Positions 26,578 to 36,038 are shown, counted from the first letter of the stretch. The stretch: DNA of 64,000 bases from Lentisphaerota bacterium (GCA_015061625.1 SUWG01000012.1:1-64000); one strand, 5' to 3'. A program made the numbers and translations. Notes: a model not told the origin generated them from the letters alone.

Positions 26578-27765
26578 ATGAAAACTCACAAGATCGGAAT
26601 CATCGGAGTTCACGGCCGGGGCCGTCACGCTTATCAGGCTCACCTGCCGGAAAAAGGCTTTGAAATCGTTATGGGCGCAGACCCGCTGCCGCCGGGCAAA
26701 CACAACTTCCATAATCCTGACTTCAAACCTTTTGAGCAGACGTTCCCCAATGCGTCACTGGTCACCGACTACCGGGAACTGCTGGCCAACAAGGATATCG
26801 ATATCGTATTCATCATGAGTCCGGATTTCTGCCATGAAGAACAGGTCGTCGCCGCCCTCGAAGCCGGCAAGGCCGTCTATCTGGAAAAACCCATGGCGAT
26901 CACCCTTGAGGGATGCGACCGCATCCTGCGCACCGCCTACCGCACCAAAAGCAAACTTTTCATCGGACACAATATGCGCTATTTCCCGGTCATTCTCAAG
27001 ATGAAAGAGGTGATCGATTCCGGGATCATCGGCGATATCCAGTGCGGCTGGTGCCGCCACTTCGTCAACTACGGCGGAGATGCCTACTTCCACGACTGGC
27101 ACAGCGAGCAGAAAAATACCTGCGGTCTGCTGCTGCAGAAAGGCGCACACGATATCGATGTCATGCACTGGCTGATGGGTTCAGTAACCCGGCGGGTGGT
27201 CGGCATGGGAATGTTGAGCATCTATGACAAATGCGCCCGCCGCCCGGCTGATGAAGCGGGATGTGCCGCCTGGGATGAAAACAACTTCCCCCCGCTGGAA
27301 GTCAAGGGATTCTCTCCGGAAATCGACGTGGAAGATCACAATATGGTCATGATGCAGCTGGATAACGGCGCACAGGCGACTTATATGCAGTGTCACTACA
27401 CGCCGGATGCCGAACGCAACTACACCTTTATCGGCACCAAAGGCAGAGTGGAAAATATCGGAGATTCCGGAGATTGCCAAGTCCATGTCTGGACCCGGCG
27501 CGGGCCGCGATCCACCCCGGATATCGTCTACAACCTCAAACCGGTTTCCGGCGGACACGGCGGTGCGGATGCTCCGATCGTCATGAACTTCCTTGATTTC
27601 GTCACCAAAAATGCCCCGACCAATGCCAACCCGGTCGGCGCGCGTGATGCCGTGGCGGTCGGTGTTCTCGGTCACTACTCCATGCGCAACGGCAACATTC
27701 CGCAGGATATCCCCCGGCTCGAACCGGAGTTGATAAACTACTTCCTCAACAATCAGCAGGATTGA
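26578..27765 (+). CDS. Gfo/Idh/MocA-family oxidoreductase
   Basis: A 395-residue NAD(P)-dependent dehydrogenase. The Rossmann fold starts HKIGIIGVHGRGRHAYQAH, the family motif is AVYLEKPMAITLEGCDRIL, and the catalytic region has LLQKGAHDIDVMHWLMGS with the K-x4-H pattern. Substrates of the family are sugars, sugar acids or inositols; which one cannot be told here. It follows the thioesterase gene by 51 bases with RBS AAAGGA and may be cotranscribed. Confidence 0.9.
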   Translation: MKTHKIGIIGVHGRGRHAYQAHLPEKGFEIVMGADPLPPGKHNFHNPDFKPFEQTFPNASLVTDYRELLANKDIDIVFIMSPDFCHEEQVVAALEAGKAVYLEKPMAITLEGCDRILRTAYRTKSKLFIGHNMRYFPVILKMKEVIDSGIIGDIQCGWCRHFVNYGGDAYFHDWHSEQKNTCGLLLQKGAHDIDVMHWLMGSVTRRVVGMGMLSIYDKCARRPADEAGCAAWDENNFPPLEVKGFSPEIDVEDHNMVMMQLDNGAQATYMQCHYTPDAERNYTFIGTKGRVENIGDSGDCQVHVWTRRGPRSTPDIVYNLKPVSGGHGGADAPIVMNFLDFVTKNAPTNANPVGARDAVAVGVLGHYSMRNGNIPQDIPRLEPELINYFLNNQQD

Positions 27766-27790
27766 GCAGAAATCCGATCCATCGGACAAA

Positions 27791-27832
27791 ACACCCTGTC
27801 AGACGGTCTCCGCCGCCCGGCAGGGTATTTTA
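27791..27832 (+). terminator. Probable terminator of the oxidoreductase gene
   Basis: Arms ACCCTG (27793-27798) and CAGGGT (27821-27826) with partial inner pairing, followed by ATTTTATT. It overlaps the end of folK on the other strand. Confidence 0.5.
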
Positions 27833-28312
27833 TTGATTCTGCCGTTGTTGCAGATCATGCAACGCTTCGATCACGCTCATCCCGCCGGGGAAACGCATTT
27901 CCGGTGCGATCTGCGCCAGCGGTTCAAGCACGAACAAACGCCCGCACGCTCTGGGATGCGGAATCGTCAATTCCGGCAAATCAAACACCTCATCACCGAA
28001 AAGAATGATGTCACAATCCAATATCCGTGATTCCCGGCTGCTGTGTTTTTCCGGCCGCCCCGCCTCCCTTTCCAGACGTTGACACAATGCCAGCAGCTCC
28101 GGCGCACTTCCGCCCCAATCGCCGGTAACTGCCATATCCAGAAAATCCGGCGTACCCGGCACACAATCGACCGCCTCACTGGTCAATGCCGCACTATTCC
28201 GGATATTTTCAACTCCGGCATCGCTCAATTTGACCAGCGCAACGGACATCGCTTCCGGCGTGCCCGGCAGATTCCCCCCCAGCATCAATGCGATTTTGCT
28301 CATATTTTTCAT
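27830..28312 (-). CDS. folK: 2-amino-4-hydroxy-6-hydroxymethyldihydropteridine diphosphokinase
   Basis: Pyrophosphorylates the pterin in folate synthesis. The 160-residue HPPK has the N-terminal LMLGGNLPGTPE, the catalytic Mg-binding pair in RILDCDIILFGDE, and the signature LTIPHPRACGRLFVLEPLAQIAP. The start is at 28312 or at the second Met (28303); neither has a good RBS. It is divergent from fmt. Confidence 0.92.
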   Translation of the reverse strand: MKNMSKIALMLGGNLPGTPEAMSVALVKLSDAGVENIRNSAALTSEAVDCVPGTPDFLDMAVTGDWGGSAPELLALCQRLEREAGRPEKHSSRESRILDCDIILFGDEVFDLPELTIPHPRACGRLFVLEPLAQIAPEMRFPGGMSVIEALHDLQQRQNQ

Positions 28313-28318
28313 AAACTC

Positions 28319-28348
28319 TTGGCAATTTATCCAAATCTGTATTATATT
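28319..28348 (+). promoter_or_regulatory. Promoter of the fmt operon
   Basis: TTGGCA (28319-28324), 18 bp, TATATT (28343-28348), followed by a leader of about 40 bases to the GTG. Confidence 0.6.
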
Positions 28349-28396
28349 AAGTAATATGTGTATATGTAATATGAACTCCTAACGAGGTTTTTTCAA

Positions 28397-29365
28397 GTGA
28401 CCAAACCGATAAAAACAGTTTTTCTGGGTTCAGGCCCCATTGCCATTCCGATTTTACGGGCTCTGGCTGATTCGCCGGATATCGAATTATCCGCCGTGAT
28501 CAGTCAACTCGACCGCCCCGCCGGACGCAAACGCATCCTGACCCCCACCCCGTTGACTGCCGCCGCTTTGGATATGGGTTTGGATGTGATCCGCGCCGCT
28601 GACGTCAATACCCCGGAATTCACCGGTTTTCTCCACGATCTTGCCCCCGATCTGCTCTGCGTGGTTTCTTTCGGCCAAATCCTTAAATCCGGCGTGCTTT
28701 CCGCTCCCAAAATCTGCTGTGTCAATATCCACGCTTCATTATTGCCCCGTTACCGCGGAGCTTCTCCGGTGACCCAGGTCATTCTGCACCGGGAAAGTGC
28801 CACCGGCGTCTGCTTTATGCAAATGGAAAAAGGTCTGGATTCCGGCCCGGTTTTCCGTACTCTGACCATGCCGCTTACCGGTGTGGAATACGCCGATTCT
28901 CTGGAAGATGACCTCGGCAGACTCGCCGCCGGATGCGCCGCCGAAACTCTCGTGGCGATCGCCAAAGGCAAATTGACCGCCGGAGTACAGAACCCCGCCC
29001 AGGTCACCGTCTGCCGGAAAATTTCCAAACGCGATGGCATAATCAACTGGAATAATTCGGCCAGAGATATCGAAGCGATGACCAGAGCCTACTTCCCGTG
29101 GCCCGGAGCAACCGCTAAAGTTCGCACCGCCAACGGCAAAGAATCCGCCATTTCCATCTGCAAGGCCAAAGTGCTTTCCGGCAGTCCGCTTATCCCCGGA
29201 GAAGTCACCGGCACTCCCGGCAGACTGGTGGTCGGGTGCGGCGGGCAGAGCGCACTGGAGATCCTCGAATTGATCCCCGCCGGCGGCAAACGCATGACCG
29301 CCGCCGCATTCCGCAACGGTATGCGCGGCGAACTGCCGGAAATCGTCATGGAGGAGGAACTTTGA
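28397..29365 (+). CDS. fmt: Methionyl-tRNA formyltransferase
   Basis: Formylates initiator Met-tRNA. The 322-residue product shows KTVFLGSGPIAIPILRAL at the N-terminus, the folate-binding/catalytic segment NIHASLLPRYRGASPVTQ with catalytic Asn/His, and the family motif MEKGLDSGPVF; the C-terminal OB-like domain follows (FPWPGATAKV). The start codon is GTG at 28397. It is 4 bases upstream of the RNase G gene. Confidence 0.95.
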   Translation: MTKPIKTVFLGSGPIAIPILRALADSPDIELSAVISQLDRPAGRKRILTPTPLTAAALDMGLDVIRAADVNTPEFTGFLHDLAPDLLCVVSFGQILKSGVLSAPKICCVNIHASLLPRYRGASPVTQVILHRESATGVCFMQMEKGLDSGPVFRTLTMPLTGVEYADSLEDDLGRLAAGCAAETLVAIAKGKLTAGVQNPAQVTVCRKISKRDGIINWNNSARDIEAMTRAYFPWPGATAKVRTANGKESAISICKAKVLSGSPLIPGEVTGTPGRLVVGCGGQSALEILELIPAGGKRMTAAAFRNGMRGELPEIVMEEEL

Positions 29366-29369
29366 AATC

Positions 29370-30974
29370 ATGAGTAAAGAGATCATCCTCAACTGCGAAA
29401 AACTGGAACGCCGCTTCGCCTTGCTCAACAACGGCAAACTGGAAGAATACAAGATCGAACGCGACGACGATACCCCCAAAGCCGGAGATATCTATTTGGG
29501 CCGCATCATCAATCTGGATATTTCCCTGCAGGCGGCATTCATCGATATCGGAGCCAAAAAGAATGCCTTTCTGCACTTCAAAGAGATGCTGCCGGGCAAT
29601 TCCGAATTGGTCGAACAGTATCAGACCGATCAGGCCAACCGGGAAAATGCCATCGTCGCCAAACGTAAAAAACAGACCCGCATCCCGGAAAATTCCCCGC
29701 TCAATGCCGAAGTTTCACGCCGGAAAAAGAAAATTTCCATGGAGGATATCCCCAATATTTTCAAACCCGGCATGGAAATACTCGTGCAGGTCGCCAAAGC
29801 ACCCATCAGTACCAAAGGCGCAAGAGTCACCTGCGATATCACCATCCCCGGCCGCTTTCTGGTGTTGATGCCTTACAGCGAACATATCGGTTTATCCTCA
29901 CGCATCGAAAGCACCGCCGAAAGGGAAAGATTACGCAAAATCCTCGAACAACTCGAATTGCCCGAAGGTATGGGCATGATCTGCCGCACCAATGGTGAAG
30001 GCAGAAAACAAACCTTTTTCAAACGTGACCTCGATCTGCTGATGGATTACTGGAAAAAGATCGAACTCGGCGTGGAAAGCCGGGTCGCCCCCCGGCGGCT
30101 TTTCACCGAACCCAATCTCATCGACCGCACCGTGCGCGACTTCATGACCGATGAGATCGGCGGTATCGTCGTGGATGATCAGGAGGCTTTCAAACATATC
30201 AAAGAAACCTTGAAACGTATCGGCGGCAGCAAGTTGAGTTCCAAAGTCACCCACTTCAAATCCCCCGCCCAGATATTCGACTACTACAAAATCGATGAAC
30301 AGCTCCTTGCCGTTTTTCAACGGGAGGTCAAACTGCCCGGCGGCGGAGCGATCGTCATTGACGAAACCGAGGCCCTCATCGCCATCGATGTCAACTCCGG
30401 CCACGGCAGGAAACTCTCTGAACAGCCTGAATTCGTCCTCAAAACCAATCTCGAAGCCGCCGAGGAGATCGCCCGCCAGTTGCGCTTGCGGGATGTCGGC
30501 GGGCTGGTGGTGCTGGATTTTATCGATATGCGTTCCGCATCTGACCGGGATGAGGTTTACCGGCACATGAAAAAACTGGTCAAAGATGACCGCGCCAAAA
30601 CCAAAGTTCTCCCCTTGAGCAAACTGGGCCTGATGGAGATGACCCGCCAGCGTGAACATGAGAGCATCCTCGATCAGGTTTACGACCCCTGCCCTTACTG
30701 TCACGGAACCGGCATGGTGAAATCCGCATTGACCATGAGTGCGGAGATCCAGCGTGAATTGAGTTCCGTCATGCGGGATAAAAAGTACCGGGGCGTGGCG
30801 TTGCGGGTATTCATGCACCCGGAAGTTTTGAACCGGCTGCGCAATGAAGATGCCCAACTGCTCAACGATCTGGAATCAAAATACAAAAATGAATTGAGTT
30901 TCCGGGCCGATCCGGCTCTCCACTATGAGGAATTCCGCCTGACCGATGCGGATACCGGAGAAAAAATACTTTGA
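29370..30974 (+). CDS. rng: Ribonuclease G/E family
   Basis: Single-strand-specific endoribonuclease in rRNA maturation and mRNA decay. The 534-residue protein has an S1 domain (GDIYLGRIINLDISLQAAFI) with a charged insert, the DNase I-like catalytic domain with AIDVNSGHG and VVLDFIDM (the two metal-binding Asp), and the zinc-link DPCPYCHGTGMV. It lacks the long RNase E C-terminal scaffold, so it is RNase G-sized. Its stop overlaps the start of uvrC. Confidence 0.93.
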   Translation: MSKEIILNCEKLERRFALLNNGKLEEYKIERDDDTPKAGDIYLGRIINLDISLQAAFIDIGAKKNAFLHFKEMLPGNSELVEQYQTDQANRENAIVAKRKKQTRIPENSPLNAEVSRRKKKISMEDIPNIFKPGMEILVQVAKAPISTKGARVTCDITIPGRFLVLMPYSEHIGLSSRIESTAERERLRKILEQLELPEGMGMICRTNGEGRKQTFFKRDLDLLMDYWKKIELGVESRVAPRRLFTEPNLIDRTVRDFMTDEIGGIVVDDQEAFKHIKETLKRIGGSKLSSKVTHFKSPAQIFDYYKIDEQLLAVFQREVKLPGGGAIVIDETEALIAIDVNSGHGRKLSEQPEFVLKTNLEAAEEIARQLRLRDVGGLVVLDFIDMRSASDRDEVYRHMKKLVKDDRAKTKVLPLSKLGLMEMTRQREHESILDQVYDPCPYCHGTGMVKSALTMSAEIQRELSSVMRDKKYRGVALRVFMHPEVLNRLRNEDAQLLNDLESKYKNELSFRADPALHYEEFRLTDADTGEKIL

Positions 30975-32443
30975 GATTTGACGAATACCATCCAGCGGAA
31001 ATTCCGCCGAAACCGGGCGTTTATATGTTCCGTGACCGCTTCGGCAAGGTGATCTATGTCGGCAAAGCCAGAGATTTGCGGCGGCGGCTGGGCAACTATT
31101 TCCAGCCCTCACGCCGCCGTACCGGTGATGCCAAACTGCGTTCTTTGATAAATTCCATTGCCGAGTGGTCATTCACGGTAGTCCGCAATGAAGATGAAGC
31201 ATTGCTCCTCGAATCGCAGTTGATCAAAAGTTATGCCCCTTATTACAATATTTTGATGCGGGATGACAAACGTTATTTACTGCTCAAAGTCGATCTTTCC
31301 GAAAAGTTCCCGACCTTGAATCTCGCCCGTTTGAAAAAACCGGATAACGCCCGCTATTACGGCCCGTTTCCCCACGGCACCGCCCTGAAAATGACCAGAG
31401 AATTTCTCCTTTCCCACTTCGGCTTGCGGGGATGCAAAAGCAGCGATCCCGATCCGGAAACCCGTAAACACTGCCTGAAAAAACTGGTCAAAGACTGCTG
31501 TGCGCCATGCACCGGAAACATCTCCCCGGATGAATACCGGAAAAAGGTCGATGCCGCTTTAGCGGTGCTGGATGGCGATATCGCCCCGGTAAAGGCGGCA
31601 ATCAAAGAAAAAATGCTCAAAGCCGCCGCCGAAGGCAAATATGAAGCCGCCGCCAAATACCGGGATGCCACCGCCAATATCGATGCCGTTTTCGGCCAGC
31701 GCAACCGGATTTTTGAAAATCCATCCTTGCCCGATCAGCAATTCCCGCCGGGCGAAACGGGCATCCGGGCTTTGGCTCAAAGACTGGGATTATCCACCTT
31801 GCCGCGGAAAATCATCTGCTTTGATATTTCCAACATCCTCGGCACGCTCGCCGTAGCCAGTATGGTCACATTCACCGATGGCCGCCCCGACCGGCAGGCA
31901 TACAAACGGTTCCGGATAAAAACGGTGATGCAGAGCGACGACTTTGCCATGATGCGCGAAGCGGTATCCCGGCACTTCGGCAGATTGCTCAACGAAAAAC
32001 GCCCCCTGCCCGATCTGCTGATGGTCGATGGCGGTAAAGGTCAATTATCCAGTGCCATTGAAGCATTGATCTCGGTCAATGCGCCGCCGCTGCCCATGCT
32101 GGGTCTGGCAGAACGCAATGAGGAAATATACATTCCCGGCCGCTCCGAACCGATCGTGCTTGACCGGCACGATTATGCCTTGAGATTATTGCAAAGCATC
32201 CGGGATGAAGCCCACCGGTTCGCCATCACCTATCACCGGAATCTGCGGGAAAAGCGCATTCAGGCATCTTTGCTGGATGATATTCCGGGAGTCGGTGCGG
32301 TTCGCAAAAGGGAGTTGCTCCGGGCATTCGGTTCACTGCATTCACTGAAAAAAGCCGATGCCGGCGATATCGCCCGGAGAGTTCCGGGGATAGGTCTGGC
32401 GGTCGCAGAAAAAATCGTGGAATACTTACAACGTAAACCGTAA
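30971..32443 (+). CDS. uvrC: Excinuclease ABC subunit C (short form)
   Basis: Makes both incisions in UvrABC repair. Domains in order: GIY-YIG nuclease (PGVYMFRDRFGKVIYVGKAR, with Glu in NEDEALLLESQLI), UVR motif (AAAEGKYEAAAKYRDA), RNase H-like C-terminal nuclease (CFDISNILGTLAVASMV, LMVDGGKGQLSSAI, DEAHRFAITYHR) and helix-hairpin-helix (IPGVGAVRKRELLRAFG). At 490 residues it is about 100 shorter than most UvrC, with the loss in the region between the domains. It starts with TTG at 30971, overlapping the RNase G stop, with GGAG eleven bases upstream. Confidence 0.92.
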   Translation: MRFDEYHPAEIPPKPGVYMFRDRFGKVIYVGKARDLRRRLGNYFQPSRRRTGDAKLRSLINSIAEWSFTVVRNEDEALLLESQLIKSYAPYYNILMRDDKRYLLLKVDLSEKFPTLNLARLKKPDNARYYGPFPHGTALKMTREFLLSHFGLRGCKSSDPDPETRKHCLKKLVKDCCAPCTGNISPDEYRKKVDAALAVLDGDIAPVKAAIKEKMLKAAAEGKYEAAAKYRDATANIDAVFGQRNRIFENPSLPDQQFPPGETGIRALAQRLGLSTLPRKIICFDISNILGTLAVASMVTFTDGRPDRQAYKRFRIKTVMQSDDFAMMREAVSRHFGRLLNEKRPLPDLLMVDGGKGQLSSAIEALISVNAPPLPMLGLAERNEEIYIPGRSEPIVLDRHDYALRLLQSIRDEAHRFAITYHRNLREKRIQASLLDDIPGVGAVRKRELLRAFGSLHSLKKADAGDIARRVPGIGLAVAEKIVEYLQRKP

Positions 32444-32472
32444 TCGAATTACTATATAAGGAGAAAAGAAAA

Positions 32473-33141
32473 ATGATTAAAGTTGCTCAATGCTGGGATG
32501 ACGGCGTACTCAATGACATCAGATTGACTGATTTGTGCCGCAAGTACAACGCCAAAGCCACTTTCAACCTCAACCCCGCCTTGCATCTGGCCAACAAACG
32601 CATCACCGATGGATGGCAATTCCGCGATACCGGTTACTATCCGGGCAAACTGGCCTGGAATGAGGTCAAAAGTGTTTACGAAGGTTTCGATGTCGCTTCT
32701 CACACCATGTGTCACTGCAACGCCGGTGATGTGGATGATCAGGTCTTTCTCACCGAAGCCGTCGGAGCAAAAATGATTCTGGAAGACCTCTTTCAGAAAG
32801 AATGCACCGGTTTCGCCTGGCCCTGCGGCAAATATACGCCGAAAACCGTCGATCTGCTTCAGGCCGCCGGATTCACTTACGGGCGTACCGTAAAAAATAC
32901 CGACCGGGTCTCCGGATTTGAACACCCGATGATCCTGCACTCCAGCTGCCACTTCCTCAACCCCAACTTCTGGGATGCCTTTGAAACGGCAAAGAATACC
33001 GACGGCATCTTCTATTTCTGGGGACACAGTTACGAAATGATGGATGATGAAATGTTGTGGCAGGAGTTTGAAAACAAATTGCAACGGCTGTCTGAAAATC
33101 CGGAAGTCCAGTGGATTTCCACCACCGAATTGGTCAAATAA
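32473..33141 (+). CDS. Polysaccharide deacetylase family protein
   Basis: A 222-residue NodB-fold protein. Metal and catalytic features visible are VAQCWDDGVLND (the Asp pair), VASHTMCHCN (the two His) and FAWPCGKYTP. No signal peptide, so cytoplasmic. Typical activities are removal of acetyl groups from GlcNAc or related sugars; this small cytoplasmic subgroup is uncharacterised. RBS AAGGAG precedes the ATG. It lies 29 bases after uvrC and may be the last gene of that operon. Confidence 0.82.
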   Translation: MIKVAQCWDDGVLNDIRLTDLCRKYNAKATFNLNPALHLANKRITDGWQFRDTGYYPGKLAWNEVKSVYEGFDVASHTMCHCNAGDVDDQVFLTEAVGAKMILEDLFQKECTGFAWPCGKYTPKTVDLLQAAGFTYGRTVKNTDRVSGFEHPMILHSSCHFLNPNFWDAFETAKNTDGIFYFWGHSYEMMDDEMLWQEFENKLQRLSENPEVQWISTTELVK

Positions 33142-33172
33142 AGCGGATTTACCGAATTTATTGCAAAAAAAA

Positions 33173-33205
33173 CACCGGAAAGATTTGCATTTATTCTTTC
33201 CGGTG
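33173..33205. terminator. Hairpin with tRNA promoter inside
   Basis: Stem CACCGGAAAGA / TCTTTCCGGTG with an 11-base loop. On the minus strand it is followed by eight Ts; on the plus strand by CTATATTAAG. The loop contains the -35 element of the tRNA-Gly promoter. Confidence 0.65.
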
Positions 33206-33212
33206 CTATATT
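33185..33212 (+). promoter_or_regulatory. Promoter of tRNA-Gly
   Basis: TTGCAT (33185-33190), 16 bp, TATATT (33207-33212). The tRNA starts 23 bases later. Confidence 0.6.
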
Positions 33213-33234
33213 AAGTAATATCATCATTCAGGAT

Positions 33235-33310
33235 GCGAGTGTAGCTCAGTTGGTAGAGCATCACGTTGCCAACGTGATTGTCGCCGGTTCGACTCCGGTC
33301 ACTCGCTCCA
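33235..33310 (+). tRNA. tRNA-Gly (anticodon GCC)
   Basis: Cloverleaf visible: acceptor GCGAGTG / CACTCGC, D-arm with AGCTCAGTTGGTAGAGC, anticodon stem TCACG/CGTGA around loop TTGCCAA (anticodon GCC), T-arm CCGGTTCGACTCCGG, discriminator T and an encoded CCA. Confidence 0.97.
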
Positions 33311-33337
33311 TTTTTTTTGCCCGGATAAGTTGTTACC

Positions 33338-33366
33338 TTGACAAAAAACAGCCGCGGTGGTATCTT
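33338..33366 (+). promoter_or_regulatory. Promoter of uppS-dxs
   Basis: TTGACA (33338-33343), 17 bp, TATCTT (33361-33366). It excludes the upstream in-frame Met codons as uppS starts. Confidence 0.65.
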
Positions 33367-33395
33367 ATATTATGTCACAACCACGGAGAGTAATC

Positions 33396-34085
33396 ATGAT
33401 CAAACATATCGCTATAATTATGGATGGCAATGGCCGCTGGGCCACCGAAAGAGGTTTGAGCCGCAGTGAAGGTCATCTGGCCGGAGCAAAAAATATCGGC
33501 AAAGTCGTCGATGCCGCCGCCTCACTGGGAATCGAATCGCTGACCCTTTACGCTTTCAGCACCGAAAACTGGAAACGCCCGGAACCGGAAGTGACCGCTC
33601 TGATGCAGATATTAAAGGAATTCGCCACTTCCGAATTGCCCGCCATGATGAAAAACGGTGTCCGGCTGCGTACCATCGGCCGCACTGCCGACCTGCCGAT
33701 GGCCTCCCGCCTCGCTTTGCTCAAAGCGATCGATATGACCAAAGACAACACCAGATTCACCATCAATATCGCCTTGAGTTACGGCGGCAGAGCCGAAATC
33801 GTCGATGCGGTCAATAAAATCCTCAAAGAACGCAAAAGCAATGAGCCGGTCACAGAAGATGAGTTCCGCAACTATCTCTATCTGCCGGATATGCCCGACC
33901 CCGATCTGCTGATCCGCACCGGCGGCAATCTGCGGGTGAGCAACTTCCTTTTGTGGCAGATCTCTTACAGTGAATTGTATGTCACTCCGACCTACTGGCC
34001 CGATTTCGGCAAAGAAGAGCTGCAGAAGGCCATTGAATCTTTTGACGGCAGAGAACGCCGCTTCGGCGGATTGAATCAGAAATAA
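33396..34085 (+). CDS. uppS: Isoprenyl transferase (undecaprenyl diphosphate synthase)
   Basis: Condenses isopentenyl units into the C55 lipid carrier for peptidoglycan. The 229-residue cis-prenyltransferase has HIAIIMDGNGRWATERG with the catalytic Asp, LTLYAFSTENWKRP, and the C-terminal DLLIRTGGNLRVSNFLLWQ and ELYVTPTYWPDF. The start at 33396 has GGAGAG upstream. It overlaps dxs by one base (TAATG). Confidence 0.96.
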   Translation: MIKHIAIIMDGNGRWATERGLSRSEGHLAGAKNIGKVVDAAASLGIESLTLYAFSTENWKRPEPEVTALMQILKEFATSELPAMMKNGVRLRTIGRTADLPMASRLALLKAIDMTKDNTRFTINIALSYGGRAEIVDAVNKILKERKSNEPVTEDEFRNYLYLPDMPDPDLLIRTGGNLRVSNFLLWQISYSELYVTPTYWPDFGKEELQKAIESFDGRERRFGGLNQK

Positions 34086-35911
34086 TGCCGCAATTACTGG
34101 ATGAACTGCGTTCACTCAAGCCGGAAGAATTGCCGGCTTTTGCTGACAAACTCCGCAAGATCATTATCGATTCCGTCAGCCGTAACGGCGGCCACCTGGC
34201 TTCCAGTTGCGGCTGTGTGGAGTTGATAATGGCACTGCACCGGGTATTTGACACTCCGGCAGAGAAAATATTTTTCGATGTCGGGCATCAGGCTTACGCC
34301 CATAAATTGCTCACCGGCAGAGAAAAAGAATTCGACCGTCTGCGCCGTCACGACGGAGTAAGCGGATTCCCCCATCCGGCAGAATCCATATTCGATCCGG
34401 CAGTTTCCGGTCACGCCGGTACGGCTCTTTCCGCCGCACTGGGCCACTGTGCCGCCGATCCGGAAAGTAAAGCGAAGGTCATCGCCGTCATCGGCGACGG
34501 AGCTATGGGGTGCGGAATAACTTTGGAAGCCTTGAATCACGCCGCCACCTTGCCCGGCAGTCAGCGTCTGCTGATCATCCTCAATGATAACCGGATGTCG
34601 ATCTCCGGCAATGTCGGCACCCTTTCCCGGATGCTCAACCGGGTGATCGCCGCCAAATCGTACAACCGTTTCCGCCGGGGATTGAAAAAACTGCTTTCCC
34701 CCTTGCCCAAAGTCAAAAACTTCTTTTCCCGGCTCAACGAGGCCGGAAAAAGCGTCCTGCTCCCACCGGCATTGTTCTTTGAAACCCTCAATTTGCGCTA
34801 CTTCGGCGCCGTCAACGGCAACGATACGGAACAACTGCTCTCCACTCTGACCCGCATAAAAGAACTCGACGGCCCGATCCTGCTTCACGTCATCACCCGC
34901 AAAGGGTACGGTTGTGAATATGCAGAACAAAATCCGACCAGATATCACGGCATTTCCGGCTGTGATCCGGATACCGGGAAAATGTCCTCACCGGCCGGAG
35001 GTTTTTCCCATGCATTCGGTCAGGCAATGATCGGCCTGGCCGGGAAATATCCGGAAGTTGCCGCCGTCTGCCCCGCCATGCTGGAAGGTTGCGGTTTAAG
35101 CGGATTCGCCCGGCAATATCCCGACCGGTGTTTTGATACCGGCATCACCGAAGAACACGCCGTCACCTTTGCTTCCGGTCTGGCCGCCGCCGGGAAACGA
35201 CCGGTATGTGCTTTCTATGACACCTTTTTGCAACGCGCTCTGGATGGCATCTATCACGATGCCGCCCTCGCCGGTCTGCCATTGATAATCGCCGTTGACC
35301 GTTCCGGAGCAGTCGCCGACGGGCCGACCCATCACGGGATATATAATTGTTCATTCCTGCGGGCGTTGCCCGGAGTGACGACCATGGTCATCGCCGATGA
35401 AAAAGAGATGTATGCCGCTTTGGAATTCGCTCTGCAACTCGCCGCCCCGGTGATTTTGCGTTATCCGAAAGGCTCCGGATGCAACTTGCCTTTACTCCCC
35501 TTTGAATATGGTAAAGCAGTCATCAGGCGCACCGGAAATACCGCTTCTCCGGTACTGTGGGCGTGCGGCGGAGAAGTAAAAACGGCGATGGCTGTGGCGG
35601 AAATATTGAAGAATAAAAATCTGGATTGCACCGTGGTCGATGCCCGTTTCCTGAAACCGTTTGACGGGGAACTGGCGAAAAAATTTGCCGGATGCAAACA
35701 ATTTTCCATCGAAGATCACTGCCTTACCGGCGGATTGTATTCGGCTCTGACGGAAACTCTGGCGGGAATACCTCATGAACAGATCAGTGGCTTCGGCTGG
35801 CCGTCTGATACGATCGTGCCGCACGGGGAAACGGCGGTGATCAGAAAGAATGCCGGCTTGGATGCCGGAACCATTGCGGAAAAAATTGCGGAATTAGTTG
35901 AAAAAAATTAA
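34085..35911 (+). CDS. dxs: 1-deoxy-D-xylulose-5-phosphate synthase
   Basis: First enzyme of the MEP isoprenoid pathway; it makes the precursors used by UppS, encoded directly upstream. The 608-residue protein has FFDVGHQAYAHKLLTGR, the TPP motif GDGAMGCGITLEALNHA...N, the transketolase central region with DTGITEEHAVTFASGLAAAG and IIAVDRSGAVADGPTHHG, and the C-terminal domain VVDARFLKPFD. It is slightly short but complete. Confidence 0.95.
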   Translation: MPQLLDELRSLKPEELPAFADKLRKIIIDSVSRNGGHLASSCGCVELIMALHRVFDTPAEKIFFDVGHQAYAHKLLTGREKEFDRLRRHDGVSGFPHPAESIFDPAVSGHAGTALSAALGHCAADPESKAKVIAVIGDGAMGCGITLEALNHAATLPGSQRLLIILNDNRMSISGNVGTLSRMLNRVIAAKSYNRFRRGLKKLLSPLPKVKNFFSRLNEAGKSVLLPPALFFETLNLRYFGAVNGNDTEQLLSTLTRIKELDGPILLHVITRKGYGCEYAEQNPTRYHGISGCDPDTGKMSSPAGGFSHAFGQAMIGLAGKYPEVAAVCPAMLEGCGLSGFARQYPDRCFDTGITEEHAVTFASGLAAAGKRPVCAFYDTFLQRALDGIYHDAALAGLPLIIAVDRSGAVADGPTHHGIYNCSFLRALPGVTTMVIADEKEMYAALEFALQLAAPVILRYPKGSGCNLPLLPFEYGKAVIRRTGNTASPVLWACGGEVKTAMAVAEILKNKNLDCTVVDARFLKPFDGELAKKFAGCKQFSIEDHCLTGGLYSALTETLAGIPHEQISGFGWPSDTIVPHGETAVIRKNAGLDAGTIAEKIAELVEKN

Positions 35912-35920
35912 AAAACGCCC

Positions 35921-35949
35921 TTGCATTTTATGGTGACAAGGGTTATATT
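35921..35949 (+). promoter_or_regulatory. Promoter of rpsO
   Basis: TTGCAT (35921-35926), 17 bp, TATATT (35944-35949). The leader to the rpsO ATG is about 80 bases and could hold an autoregulatory structure, which I cannot resolve by eye. Confidence 0.65.
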
Positions 35950-36038
35950 ATATCTCAACGCTCCGGAATGGTGCGATTGCTGAATGTCCGGCATCGTGCT
36001 GTGGGATGCGAAAGTAAACATTTAAGGAGAACTGGAAA

